64,000 nucleotides of DNA, from contig NC_091122.1 in NCBI RefSeq assembly GCF_040183065.1, positions 153,727,955-153,791,954 on the forward strand. Direction: 5' to 3'. This DNA is from Periplaneta americana (lineage: Eukaryota > Arthropoda > Insecta > Blattodea > Blattidae). Below, one piece after another: positions 21,801-27,312 of this stretch. Below the pieces are notes generated by a model. The model was not told the DNA's origin. It did not search any database and worked only from the letters and a program-made list of their open reading frames with translations. A program made the position numbers and the translations under genes. The first letter of the stretch is position 1; each line of letters opens with the position of its first letter.

Positions 21801-22075
21801 AGTAGCCATCGTTTGAGCTGCAGACAGAATTGTTCTCACTTAAAGCCACTGGCTATCTCACATTGACGACTGCAATCCACGCCTGTCCAGTACACCTAAC
21901 AAATCTGACAATATTATGAAAAAAAAAGCGTGCCGTACACGTTTGCAAAACTGTGTTGTTTGCACCTTAAGCACGTTCAATATTCTACATTATTTCGCTG
22001 TTATTACACATTACCAAGCTTACCTGTCGTCCGAACCCATGGAGGGTTTTTTGCTGTTGCTCCAAACTGAGACAT
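200..22075 (-). CDS. CCAR1: CCAR1-like cell division cycle and apoptosis regulator, N-terminal 318 codons (seven exons, 3' end outside window)
   Basis: Seven minus-strand exons (22075-22024, 21817-21672, 21458-21378, 7113-6905, 5048-4843, 3798-3669, 331-200) join with consistent splice phases. All donors are GT and all acceptors AG. The product starts MSQFGATAKNPPW. It has a Gln/Met-rich stretch (about residues 18-93), a Pro/Ala linker, an S1-like domain (about 138-200; motifs FGFVDEDVFFQ, VGDRVLVEASYNPNMPFKWNA), an Arg/Ser/Glu-rich segment (233-305) and the start of the next conserved block (IVPRYMVQIPKI). This order matches CCAR1/CCAR2. CCAR1 proteins are nuclear coactivators linking transcription factors to Mediator, with roles in apoptosis and splicing. 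The SAP and EF-hand-like regions would lie beyond position 1. The exon model is mine and untested by transcripts. Confidence 0.93.
332..1994. other. CCAR1 intron 6, left part, with AT microsatellite
   Basis: AT-rich intron. An (AT)n run at 823-850 directly abuts a SINE head fragment. Otherwise I see no coding sequence. Confidence 0.5.
851..889 (-). repeat. SINE fragment (5' tRNA-like head only)
   Basis: This 39-bp stretch matches the last bases of the three longer SINE copies at 9751, 15338 and 38003 (GCGCTAACTGTTACTCCACA close to the full copies). It retains only the A-box side of the minus-strand tRNA-like head. It borders an (AT)n run, suggesting loss of the rest by replication slippage or truncation. 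Confidence 0.7.
1995..2445. mobile_element. Pogo/Tigger-like MITE
   Basis: Ends are inverted: GAGTAGAGCATCGATTATAT on the left and, reverse-complemented, CAGTAGAGCATCGATTGTCC on the right. TA dinucleotides flank at 1993-1994 and 2446-2447. GTTCGGATAATTGATTTTTC-type text inside and the CAGTAGA start resemble pogo/Tigger elements of the Tc1/mariner superfamily. There is no open frame, and a poly-G run sits at about 2031-2045. Nonautonomous, in a CCAR1 intron. Confidence 0.7.
2713..3554. mobile_element. Inverted-repeat MITE, copy B, split by a second element
   Basis: The ends GAGTAGCTTAATATCAAA and (reverse-complemented) GAGTAGTTTAATATCAAA match copy A at 42928-43162 along their whole length, in reverse orientation. 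The exception is the 601-bp insert at 2831-3431. Possible 4-bp duplications (AAAT) flank it. No coding capacity. It lies in CCAR1 intron 6, ending 115 bp from exon 6. Confidence 0.85.
2831..3431. mobile_element. 601-bp element with GGTCTTACTAATAAA termini, nested in MITE copy B
   Basis: The terminal inverted repeats GGTCTTACTAATAAA are perfect over 15 bp. The junctions are fixed by copy A, where the same host sequence is uninterrupted. The interior has diverged internal repeats of the TTTATTAGTAA and TATACGTCGTGT type in both orientations, so the ends look like longer, partly duplicated inverted repeats. No open frame; superfamily unassigned. The target duplication is unclear (about CTAAC versus ATCAC). 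Confidence 0.8.
3669..3798 (-). CDS. CCAR1: CCAR1 exon 6, Arg/Ser/Glu-rich
   Basis: 130 nt. The acceptor is ATGAAAATTCAG and the donor CAAG/GTACAA (weaker). It encodes SSFGRSSRKLSIGSGRRERS followed by a run of alternating Arg, Lys and Glu. Phase 1 entry and phase 2 exit match both neighbours, which supports the call despite low complexity. CCAR1 proteins have an RS/RE-rich segment at this position. The right end of an interrupted inverted-repeat element lies only 115 bp downstream, at 3554. Confidence 0.75.
3799..4842. repeat. CCAR1 intron 5 with compound CG/CA/TA microsatellite
   Basis: The intron is AT-rich without recognised genes. At about 4718-4770 a (CG)n run passes directly into (CA)n and then (TA)n, three dinucleotide repeats in succession beside the exon 5 donor at 4842. 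The (CG)8-type tract is notable in an AT-rich genome. Confidence 0.75.
4843..5048 (-). CDS. CCAR1: CCAR1 exon 5, end of S1-like domain
   Basis: 206 nt. The acceptor is GTCCATTTCAG and the donor CCAG/GTAAGT. It completes the S1-like domain (CCVKGSNPVVGDRVLVEASY, NPNMPFKWNATRIQVLP), followed by an Ala/Gly/Pro-rich tail. Entry in phase 2 fits exon 4 and exit is phase 1. The YNPNMPFKWNA motif is nearly invariant in CCAR1. Confidence 0.94.
5196..5826 (-). mobile_element. Internally deleted mariner/IS630-type element
   Basis: Ends CAGAGTGATCTGTTTGGGAA and (reverse-complemented) CAGTCTGGTCTGTTTGGGAA are inverted and flanked by TA (5194-5195, 5827-5828). On the minus strand the start MSFTAQQQAKCVLWFAKFE is an N-terminal HTH of the DUF4817/mariner type. 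It is followed, after loss of the middle, by a WPPNSPDLTP-like segment from around the third catalytic residue. Frames are broken. It lies in CCAR1 intron 4. Confidence 0.8.
6100..6235 (+). repeat. tRNA-derived SINE, truncated
   Basis: A tRNA-like head carries an A-box-like GTGTTGTGATTAAGGC and a B box, GGGTTCGATTC, near 6160-6171. The head continues into an unrelated body (GGGGTCATTGTCATGC onward). This is the layout of an RNA polymerase III SINE rather than of a working tRNA gene. The 3' end is not defined. Confidence 0.6.
6329..6674. mobile_element. TTAA-flanked inverted-repeat element 1 (346 bp)
   Basis: TTAA lies on both sides (6325-6328, 6675-6678) with perfect 14-bp ends GGGGACACTCAACT, then imperfect complementarity. 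TTAA target choice is typical of piggyBac and Kolobok elements. No open frame. It shares GGGGACACT termini with the larger copy at 26648. In CCAR1 intron 4. Confidence 0.85.
6905..7113 (-). CDS. CCAR1: CCAR1 exon 4, start of S1-like domain
   Basis: 209 nt (or 197 if the inner acceptor is used). It encodes VATVSYPTPR, a Pro/Ala linker, then KQRVFTGTVTKVHDNFGF and VDEDVFFQT, which is diagnostic of the CCAR S1-like OB fold. Two AG acceptors, 12 nt apart and in frame, end at 7114 and 7102, so the residues MFSQ may be optional. The donor GTAAG follows 6905 and the exit is phase 2. Confidence 0.93.
7114..7884. other. CCAR1 intron 3, sequence before Tc1 element
   Basis: Intron without recognised exon. 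A G-rich run occurs at about 7552-7566. Open frames here are chance frames. Confidence 0.5.
7885..9225 (+). mobile_element. Complete Tc1-type transposon (1,341 bp)
   Basis: The termini CAGTAGCGTGCAAATTAATC and (reverse-complemented) CAGTAACGTGCAAATTAATC differ at one position in the first 26 bp. TA target duplications sit at 7883-7884 and 9226-9227. The single gene inside is uninterrupted. Size, TIR length and TA target all fit the Tc1 branch of Tc1/mariner. It is inserted in CCAR1 intron 3, in plus orientation opposite to the host gene. Confidence 0.95.
8122..9141 (+). CDS. Tc1-family DD34E transposase, intact (339 aa)
   Basis: ATG at 8122 is preferred over the in-frame GTG at 8098 because MDTTPRKR matches the usual N-terminus and length. 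Residues 1-55 form the first HTH (TQRQIAAECHIGLATVNSII), 60-120 the second HTH region. The catalytic triad is D153 (FSDESHFE), D241 (QQDLAPCH) and E276 (NPIENLW), with 34 residues between D241 and E276. The protein cuts and pastes the element at TA sites. There is no stop or frameshift. Odd: Leu242 replaces the usual Asn/Gly after the second Asp. Confidence 0.95.
   Translation: MDTTPRKRSKIITLAEHSSMTQRQIAAECHIGLATVNSIIKRYSETGSITPQKKGNCGRKWKTSPADDRLIVRKSKLNPRLTAVDLTRELMATTGANIHVTTVRRRLLEAGRRARKPIKKQLLTPVMCKKRLMWVKLHQHWTVNDWKNVLFSDESHFEVHGHRVSYVRKGSEKVTAAHLQQAPKYPPKVMFWGCFTHEGPGALIPIKGMMNSDKYIHLLETRIIPQLQKSFPDGRGVFQQDLAPCHTSRKTTEFFNKKNIQVLPWPGNSLDINPIENLWSICKRRMQKNGLFYKGEDDFYPHCVWFRDEEMKNICGKLVESMPNRLRAVIRNKGGHIDY
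9228..9750 (+). pseudogene. Possible N-terminal remnant of another transposase
   Basis: From about 9357 the plus strand reads MFTKRKNGKTIHSEA, a stop, then IANVIKMHDEEARQKRLLCL and LMNATERAAKYAG, ending at a donor-like GCAG/GTATTT (9509-9514). Basic starts of this kind followed by an Arg/Glu-rich helix resemble N-termini of some IS630-like transposases. I cannot confirm the family. The rest is AT-rich intron. Confidence 0.3.
9751..9986 (-). repeat. tRNA-derived SINE (copy 1)
   Basis: Read on the minus strand, a tRNA-like head (A box around GTAACGGTTAGCACATC, B box GGGTTCGAATCCCGG) is followed by the body TTACCTGGTTGAGG, then ATGCTGGGTAACT, ending TAGCGTCGTAAAAT. The same order is found in copies at 15338 and 38003. 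Dispersed copies and the pol III head identify it as a SINE. Confidence 0.9.
10160..10560 (+). other. Cys-rich open segment, unrecognised
   Basis: 10188-10397 is open (69 codons). From about 10446 another frame reads IVHDVKLVKKRCYMCPHKFA and RETCQGCCKCNRN before a stop. The CxxC pairs resemble the Cys-rich tail that ends many piggyBac transposases, but I see no catalytic part. It may be a decayed transposase C-terminus. Confidence 0.25.
10826..11983 (+). pseudogene. LINE (non-LTR retrotransposon) fragment, RT to 3' end, split by a MITE
   Basis: Starts within the reverse transcriptase (remnant of GVRQGCPLSS, then ADDMVLLAEKE, GMKINANKTKTM and KYLGCTISSNMS). It continues after the 254-bp insert with the C-terminal region (IAMAKEAFNRKRSIFCG to DWRMLGLQ-like) and ends in (ATGT)n. 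A 5'-truncated copy of the family at 41566-42588. Frames are broken by stops. Clade not assigned. Confidence 0.88.
11187..11440. mobile_element. 254-bp MITE inside the LINE
   Basis: Perfect inverted termini CCTAGATCATATATGTAACA (24 bp in all) are flanked by a 7-bp direct repeat GCTGCAG (11180-11186, 11441-11447). The uninterrupted LINE copy at about 42100 shows the empty site. No coding potential. The 7 (or 8) bp duplication is compatible with P- or hAT-type elements but does not decide. Confidence 0.88.
12277..12624 (-). repeat. Full-length tRNA-derived SINE, second family
   Basis: Reverse-complemented, it begins GTCCCGCACCGTGGCGTCGC, with an A box (TGGCGTCGCGGTCTAAGG) and B box (GGTTCGAGTCC), then a body rich in conserved short words and an AT-rich tail. 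A 14-bp target duplication ACATGGTACTTGTA flanks it exactly (12263-12276, 12625-12638). Different from the family at 9751. Confidence 0.92.
12639..13549. other. CCAR1 intron 3, unassigned segment
   Basis: Minus-strand frames at 12833-13039 and 13205-13459 are open. A short stretch between them (HMFHDFKQAI) faintly recalls a LINE reverse transcriptase motif (FIDFKQAYD). Evidence is too thin to call a gene or a LINE. Confidence 0.3.
13550..14400. repeat. Possible half of a pogo-like element
   Basis: CAGTGAAACCTCCTTATAGA at 13551 resembles a Tigger/pogo end. CGGACAGATTTTTATGTCCC near 13601 is repeated in diverged form near 14291. I could not find the matching inverted end, so this is a partial element or a chance similarity. 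Confidence 0.4.
14701..15171 (+). pseudogene. LINE C-terminal fragment (open 149 codons)
   Basis: An open frame (14706-15155) encodes a non-LTR retrotransposon C-terminus: RLKVYKTLARPVLTYGSEAW, RRTAGCSLLEHRKN, then GKRKLGRPRKRWHETV, ending in (ATG)n. Only the region after the reverse transcriptase core remains, so it is 5' truncated and cannot move itself. It is a different LINE family from those at 10826 and 34801. Confidence 0.88.
15338..15590 (-). repeat. tRNA-derived SINE (copy 2) with target duplication
   Basis: Same family as 9751. The minus-strand head has B box GGTTCGAATCCCGG. The body runs to an A-rich tail (T-rich on the plus strand). A 14-bp duplication GACAACAGTGTATT flanks it (15324-15337 and 15591-15604), which proves retrotransposition into the surrounding element. 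Confidence 0.95.
15622..15770. repeat. Imperfect hairpin
   Basis: GAATTTTAGTTTTGTCCTTT near 15627 is complementary to AAAGGACAAAACAAAAATTC near 15738. Pairing extends, with mismatches, towards a centre near 15695. It is a foldback of about 145 bp inside the larger element. Confidence 0.7.
15804..15929. repeat. Exact 63-bp tandem duplication
   Basis: Two adjacent copies of a 63-bp unit starting TGAGCATATCAATGGGTTTC appear identical. The identity suggests a recent slippage or unequal exchange event. Confidence 0.95.
16032..16307 (-). other. Unrecognised open frame abutting a transposon end
   Basis: A minus-strand frame starting ATG at 16307 (MESLSVKFSGGKIVPQ) runs 96 codons. The last ones lie in the inverted repeat of the neighbouring element, where it stops. 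It is not low complexity and contains Cys-rich CHCTCGECRG near its end. I do not recognise it. It may be an exon or gene fragment cut by the transposon, or chance. Confidence 0.3.
16677..18346 (+). pseudogene. 5'-truncated LINE with RT C-terminus and RNase H
   Basis: Frame 1 (16700-17494) starts at the catalytic LFADDIVL of reverse transcriptase, then KYLGVIFDSKLTWSNHLKYI. Frame 2 (17580-18332) has RNase H: remnant YTDGS, FDGEIIAISECL, LSDSKAAI and WIPSHCGILGNENADALAKK. It ends with the Cys-His tail CPLCNSNQEMDSEHLKIC. A stop at 17492-17494 and a 2-bp shift before the YTDGS motif break it. A 15-bp duplication ATTTTGAAGACCACA flanks it (16662-16676, 18347-18361). The tail is (AAC)n. RNase H suggests an I/LOA/R1-type clade. 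Confidence 0.93.
18362..19019. other. CCAR1 intron 3, no feature recognised
   Basis: AT-rich. A short imperfect duplication (ATTCTGTAGAATATAA near 18644 and 18680) is the only structure I see. Confidence 0.5.
19020..19830 (+). pseudogene. Decayed hAT transposase C-terminal region
   Basis: Fragments include VEFATLATSRVTLNAYHILK and, near 19449, MCIPGINANSEGLFSIMNSM then WTDEKHKLHIKTV, resuming after a LINE insertion with KSMLIVKPFLRCIS. CIPGxNAxxExxFSxMNxxWTDE is the hAT dimerisation domain (hATC). Frames are broken. No terminal repeats were found. Confidence 0.7.
19547..19746 (+). mobile_element. Short LINE tail inserted in the hAT fossil
   Basis: The last 200 bp of the LINE family at 16677 (KHQHRIGIYQSPNCPLCNSN to LLSNAWH and an AAC tail) lie between 14-bp duplications CATATAAAGACAGT (19533-19546, 19747-19760). 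The hAT coding sequence resumes exactly after the duplication. Extreme 5' truncation is usual for LINEs. Confidence 0.93.
19890..20340. repeat. Foldback cluster of GGAACAATT/AATTGTTCC repeats
   Basis: A near-perfect hairpin occupies 19890-19974 (arms GATTTGAATAATTTCAAGGG and its complement, loop near ATCGATAC). A second, larger inverted pair joins 20024-20098 to 20222-20298 around a 120-bp loop. GGTATCGATCCC-like words in the arms resemble a tRNA B box, so these may be SINE copies in opposite orientation. No coding sequence. Confidence 0.75.
20395..20530 (-). repeat. LINE 3' end fragment
   Basis: The minus strand reads CCTTAACTCTGCCAGGTTAA followed by ATAAAACCATTATTATC. The same terminal words occur on the plus strand at 58215-58255, where an (ATT)n tail follows. 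This shared 3' end identifies a LINE family, although no coding part remains here. Confidence 0.6.
20531..21377. other. CCAR1 intron 3, start of intron
   Basis: AT-rich sequence next to exon 3. One TAGGCCTA octamer lies at 21325. No other feature was recognised. Confidence 0.5.
21378..21458 (-). CDS. CCAR1: CCAR1 exon 3
   Basis: 81 nt, phase 0 on both sides, 27 residues (AGMTMTSMTGAMG to TAIGGTQ). The acceptor is CTTCTATTTCAG and the donor CAG/GTAGGT. It is a short Met/Gly/Thr-rich exon that does not stand out as an open frame. It is recognised from its splice sites and from continuing the composition of exon 2. The downstream intron is about 14.3 kb and holds most of the left-half transposons. 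Confidence 0.8.
21672..21817 (-). CDS. CCAR1: CCAR1 exon 2, Gln/Met-rich
   Basis: 146 nt, entered in phase 1 and left in phase 0. The acceptor is TTCTGTCTGCAG and the donor CAG/GTTGC. It encodes 48 full residues rich in Gln, Met and Thr, the low-complexity N-terminal region typical of CCAR1. The open frame runs on into the intron, so the donor is placed by the GT and by phase match with the next exon. Confidence 0.85.
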
Positions 22076-22098
22076 GGTATTTGGTACCTTTCAAAAAC
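22024..22098 (-). CDS. CCAR1: CCAR1 first coding exon
   Basis: An AG acceptor lies at 22099-22100 after a pyrimidine-rich stretch. About 23 nt of 5' UTR follow, then ATG at 22075-22073. Coding is 52 nt (MSQFGATAKNPPWVRTT plus one base). The donor GTAAG is at 22023-22019. The start is chosen because MxQFGxxKNPPW is the conserved N-terminus of the family. An upstream noncoding exon must lie between here and the cyclophilin promoter, but I could not place it. Confidence 0.88.
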
Positions 22099-22993
22099 CT
22101 GAAACGTGGAAAAACTTTGTGAAATGCAAGTCCACCACAATACTTTTGTTTACGTAAGGTTTATATATACCTACATTTAAATATTAGTAGCCCACATGAT
22201 ATGAACAGATTAGGCCTACATTACTAATAAAAAAACAACATTCATTAACTGTATTTCGATGAAAGCTTCCTTAAGGGCAATGAATACACTTGTTTAATAA
22301 CAAAAATAATACTCAGGAATACATGCAAGTCAATATATACACAACTTTGTAATACAATTATACATACTTCGTTGAAATTTCACTTTTGTAAATGGTTATT
22401 CACAAATAACACACACATAACATGCTCATAGTGTTAAGCATTGGTAACGCCATTTACTACGTAGTGTTAGTCGAATAAGATATTAACAGCTTTAAAATAA
22501 AAATATCAATTATATTCTTAGTTATATTATCAACACAAATATTTTTGTTTCAATGGAACAGTAGCCTTTGACAATAAATTTTATAATTAAATAACATGCG
22601 ATTGACTTGATAGGTGGATTTAATGATCTGCGCATGCGTTCAAAGAATTTTTATCAGAATCATACTAGCTTTATTTTCAAAATTACAATATTTAAAATAA
22701 CTTTAAAATGCAATTATTAACGTAATATTAATAACTAGATATTTATATAATCGTTACTTAAAAATATAAATGTTGATTTGGTTCACAACAGTAAGTCCAC
22801 GGACTACGCGTTACTTCCGCAAAAGAAAATAGTCCCTTTATTTTACGTATTAATTAATATTAAATATTGTATGGTACTCTTAAAAATACTTCATTATTTA
22901 TAAAATTATAAGTTTCTTAAAAATAAATTATTTGTCTTTAATTTACATAACAAAGTTTCCATATAATACACAGTCATATCACTTGCGGCTAAA
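22099..22993. promoter_or_regulatory. Divergent CCAR1/cyclophilin promoter region
   Basis: About 0.9 kb separates the CCAR1 acceptor from the cyclophilin start codon. The two genes are transcribed away from each other, so both promoters, and any CCAR1 5' noncoding exon, must lie here. It is very AT-rich. TGCGCATGCGT at 22629-22639 is one base from the palindromic NRF-1/Ewg-type site. An ATATAATA box at 22961 is too close to the ATG to be persuasive as a TATA box. No mobile element was recognised, unlike almost every other kilobase. Confidence 0.6.
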
Positions 22994-24198
22994 ATGGCTC
23001 ACGCAGCGTTAGGACTTTACCGCCAATCGTGGTCTCGGTGTTCTTTTCAGAGAATCGGCATCGCTAGTGGCTTGCAGTCTGGTTTGTGTGTAGCTGTTCT
23101 TCGGAATTTGTCGTCCAAAATGGGTCTCCCAAGAGTATTTTTCGACATGAGTGCCGACGGCCAACCTGTAGGAAGAATTGTAATGGAGGTAAGAAAAAAT
23201 TCTTGTTATACTTTCAATGGTATGATTAAAAATAATGTGGTGGCCGTGACACTCCATTGTGATCGTATTTATTGACTGGCAATGGTGCCGGTTTTCGTGT
23301 TTAATGTCACATGGCAGAACTAAATTTTGTTGCTCATGAAGTGTGGAATGTAATTTTGAATAAAATCTCTCAGCAGTTTAATGCACAATGTGCGAATAAG
23401 TGAAATTTCATTATTGCCACGAGGTTGGCGTCAGTCTGAACGTGAACCCATATCCAAAATGGTGCTTGATTGACTTTCATAATTATGGATAATATAGTAG
23501 ACAAAATCGACTTTTGTAGGAGTAATGCTATTTTTTTTAAGAAAAACTTGATAATTTCGTAATTTATAATTATGTGAATTTTATATTTTCAGCTTCGGAA
23601 TGATGTAGTACCAAAAACAGCCGAAAATTTCCGTGCCTTGTGTACGGGCGAGAAGGGATTTGGTTACAAGGGTAGCACCTTCCACCGCGTTATCCCCAAC
23701 TTCATGTGTCAGGGAGGAGACTTCACTAACCACAATGGCACTGGAGGAAAATCAATTTATGGCACCAAATTCGAGGATGAAAATTTTCAACTGAAACATA
23801 CTGGTCCCGGTACGTGTATTATATTCGAAAGTAAAATAACTGTACTTATAAAATAAGTGGATATAATTTCTTATAGCTATACATTATCTTTGGTTATAGG
23901 AATCCTTTCCATGGCTAACGCTGGACCAAATACTAACGGAAGTCAGTTCTTCATCACCACTGCGAAGACAAGTTGGCTGGACAACAGACACGTTGTATTC
24001 GGGTCCGTTGTAGAGGGAATGGATGTAGTGAAGAAGGTATGTTTTTCAGTGTGGGAATACCGCAAACTTTTGCGAGCGTCTGAAATAACTGATATCGGGC
24101 TAATTCGCTTGATTTTATGATTGCAGTTGGAAAGTTTGGGGTCCCAGAGTGGCAAGACGAGCAAGAAGATCAATGTTGTGGATTGTGGCCAAATCTAA
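22994..24198 (+). CDS. Cyclophilin-type peptidyl-prolyl cis-trans isomerase (Cyp1/PPIA class), complete, four exons
   Basis: Exons 22994-23188, 23593-23809, 23900-24036 and 24127-24198 give 206 residues, with GT-AG junctions in phases 0, 1 and 0. Residues 43-206 are a full single-domain cyclophilin. Active-site residues (cyclophilin A numbering): R55 at R97 in [16 protein letters not shown]60 at F102, Q63 at Q105, W121 at W163 and H126 at H168. It catalyses cis-trans isomerisation of X-Pro bonds. Residues 1-42 contain Arg (10, 15, 20, 37) and no acidic residue, resembling a mitochondrial targeting peptide. Met43 could start a cytosolic 164-residue form. Drosophila Cyp1 has a comparable extension. 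No disrupting mutation is seen. Confidence 0.95.
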
Positions 24199-24850
24199 AC
24201 TATTACTATATATTTTCCTTTCCAATTTATCTGCAGCATTAACATTGTATGACTTTTCCTGTTTTAAACTGCTAATTTGCAATTGGTATAAGAATTGGTA
24301 AAAAAAAAACACCATGACTGCAGTAATTTTGGCACATTGTGGATAGGCAGGCAGTGTATTGAGACCATCATTCCATAACCTAGTTAATTTTCTGTTTAGG
24401 TGGTGGTATGCCAAAGAACTACATAGTTGTAAAAACTGCAACAAGAAAGAAACCTCACAACTGATAGAACTTATCCTAGCCAATACTATTATTAATAGGT
24501 AGTTTTTATGGTTACGAAGAATCCTCAGTGTTTCAAAATGTCGGTAATGATAATCTCTATGTGATATTCAACTTTATATTAGTCTACAATTTGATGGGGG
24601 GATTCGTTTATTTTTTAACAACTTGTAGGTAATTTGTGTTCGAAGTTGCTGTCTTGACTCCCTATGAACTACCTTGCAGTCCCCATGAGTTATGTGCATG
24701 CATATACTAATGAAAGCGATGTTAACTTGGCATTCCTCAGAAGAGTATGTGCTTGATATTGAATGGAGTTTAATTTTTCTATTGCCTTTTGTTCCAATTT
24801 TTTCATATTTCAAAGTCAGTTGAACAAAATAAAAAAAATTAAAGGATGTA
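24199..24850 (+). other. Cyclophilin 3' UTR and candidate polyadenylation signal
   Basis: No recognisable coding or repeat sequence follows the TAA at 24196-24198. AATAAA occurs at 24828-24833 in an A-rich context and is the best poly(A) signal I see. This would give a 3' UTR of about 650 nt. The end is inferred, not shown. Confidence 0.4.
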
Positions 24851-24885
24851 TGTTCTATCATTTTCGTCCACACCCATCATAAGGT

Positions 24886-25243
24886 TTACATAATTGCTGA
24901 AGAGGCAGGGGGGAATGTGGGTTTGGGTTGGAGGGGGGGGGAGGAACGTGATAGTGAGAGGGGAAGAGAGTGAAAGTGAGGAGTTTCTCGAGATTTTACG
25001 GCGTGGGAAGGGCATGCATTAGCCATTAGTAGCCAGTTATAATACAGCAGTGTAAACGTGGCAATAACTGGAATCTTCGAGGAGGGGAAGTGCATAATAG
25101 ATATGTTTAACCTTGAGATCACGAAAATTTTCCACTCGTCAGACCATGAGTTAGTACTATCGGAATGCGAAAGAGACGCTGCATTCCGGTAGACAGATCT
25201 GCCATCTATTAAAAGAATTCGCAATTCAACCTCGTGGAGCATG
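24886..25243. repeat. Purine-rich, G-rich tract
   Basis: 24905-24990 is dominated by GGGG and GAGAGG words on the plus strand, including a run of nine Gs near 24934. Minus-strand open frames here are low-complexity Pro/Ser/Leu and not convincing. Confidence 0.6.
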
Positions 25244-26643
25244 TCGATACTTCAGGTATCGATCGATAAATAATAATTGTGAGAAGTTTAATCTATAACG
25301 TCGTCATGTAACATTTAAACAAAATTTGAACTTAGAACATCTCATGCTATCGTTTGTACATAATACGGATTAGTAATTGTAGACAAGTGGTTCTGATGCA
25401 ATTTACCTATATCGATCGTCACGCTCAGTGTGACGAATGCAAAATTGGAATAAATTATGAATAGCAGATTTACCAATATCGAATAACAGTGATTGTAGGT
25501 GAAGGGAATGAACAAGAAAATACTCTACGTCATAACTGAGAATCAAAGTACATGCAGCTATACGAAAATGCTCTAATACTTGCACACAAACACGAAGTAC
25601 ATATTTCAAAACAATTGGACTACATTTGTCCTCGAAAATAATTTTACAGTAATTGAGAAGTGCTTTTCCTCGAGTTCGTACTGCACTTCACAGACTTGTA
25701 TTGTACAACATTTTTTGCACGATCATCATTTTAAAATTGCAAATACAATATATTTTGCATTGAAAATTTAGAGCAATATTATTCCAAAGCCTTCGCAAAA
25801 CTGCACTGTAATGGTAACTAAGTAACTAAAATTTTCTTTTATTTCACGATGTAACATTTGTGTCAATATTGCTTCAATTTAAAGACACTTTACCATAGAC
25901 AGTTGCTAACCACTAGGATCATTTTTAAAAATTTAAAAAGTAACAAGTGCACTGTAATGGATATATTTCAGTATAGTTTTATGTTGTGAAGAATGGTTTC
26001 TCTAGAAACAAGCTTGTGTGGGAATTCTAACGTTCAGGGCCTAACAACAATAACTGTAAATACAAAAAACACGATCGTTCAAAAACATAAATTGCACACT
26101 ACTTCAGTTTTTATTCACAGTCTGCAGAGTATTGCTAGAGGAGTAACTGGATTAAAAGCTGGAAAACCCGTATTAAATTGGTGAGTTGGCTTGCACAGGA
26201 ATGCTGTCAGCTGTGTAGAAGGTGAGTTCGAGTGACATGAAAATAAGCAGGTCATTGTACACATTGTTCAGGAATAAATAACTCGTTTGTTAAATTTTAG
26301 GGTTTGTGTTTATATAGGTGATTCAAAAAGTTATGTCTATACATTGGGCAGTGAAAAGTTGTTGAGATTTGCAACTATATAGGCCTATTAAATTTTGTTT
26401 CTTGCACCTTTTCCGTGGTGTAAATAAATCTAGATTTAAAAATGTTAAATTTTTCTAAACGATATATAGCTTGAAAACTGTCTAATGGGAACAAATTTAT
26501 ATTTAGTCTTACCTGGGTGAACAACTAACAATCAAGTACGGGCCATTATTGAAATAAAATATATATAGTAAAATTATGACTAGTATTCTCATCTCCTAAT
26601 ATATTAATATAACACAATATATTGCATCAGTTAGTACCTCAAT
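25244..26643. other. Intergenic, mostly unassigned
   Basis: 25893-25920 (CCATAGACAGTTGCTAACCA) matches the interior of the inverted-repeat family at 29816 and 50196, so a degraded copy lies here. I see no supported gene. Confidence 0.5.
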
Positions 26644-26647
26644 TTAA

Positions 26648-27308
26648 GGGGACACTGCTGAAATTTCCAAGTTCCATATTTTTTAAAGATTCACAATAGT
26701 GAAATTACTACCATAGTTATGAATCTAGAGTCATCAAATTTTGATGGTATATCTGGTTAATAATGACAAATATACGAAATTTCATCAGTCTATGATAAAA
26801 TTGTTTTCATTTTGTAATATTTTATTGAAATAATGAATTGCTTTGCATAAGAAGTCCCTTGCATCACAATTTAAATTATTCTTAACCGATATTCACTTAT
26901 ATGGATCCTTATATACACGTGGTCAAAACTTACTATAGGATTTTGCTGTAAAATTATTCAGTAATTTACTAGAATTTTTTGATTATAAAAGAATAAAAAA
27001 CATTAAACATAAATTTCTAGTAATTTACCAATTCACTGTACAGAAAAACCCAATAGTAATGTTTGTTCTAATTTATATAAAGATCATATTAAGTGAATAT
27101 CAGTTAAAAATTAATGTAAATTGTGGCGTAAGGATTTTTTTTTATATATAAAATCATACAATATTGTATTCAGTTATTAATCAAATACAAACCACTTATC
27201 ATAGAGGGATGAAATTTTGTAAAAGTTATTAACCAGGTACACCAGTGATAAGTTTTGTGAATTTAGCTTTAAAAACCTGGAAGTTAGTAATTTCAGTATA
27301 GTGTCCCC
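26648..27308. mobile_element. TTAA-flanked full foldback element 2 (661 bp)
   Basis: TTAA at 26644-26647 and 27309-27312. The left half and the reverse complement of the right half align imperfectly over about 330 bp, from GGGGACACT at the tips to GTAATTTACTAG at the centre, for example CTGGTTAATAA and AAATTTCATC words at equal depth. There is virtually no unique interior. It shares the first nine bases with the element at 6329. Confidence 0.9.
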
Positions 27309-27312
27309 TTAA

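Noticed and set aside
24115..24483. 122-codon minus-strand frame over the cyclophilin end
   Set aside because: Antisense to the last cyclophilin exon and 3' UTR, without motifs; a shadow.
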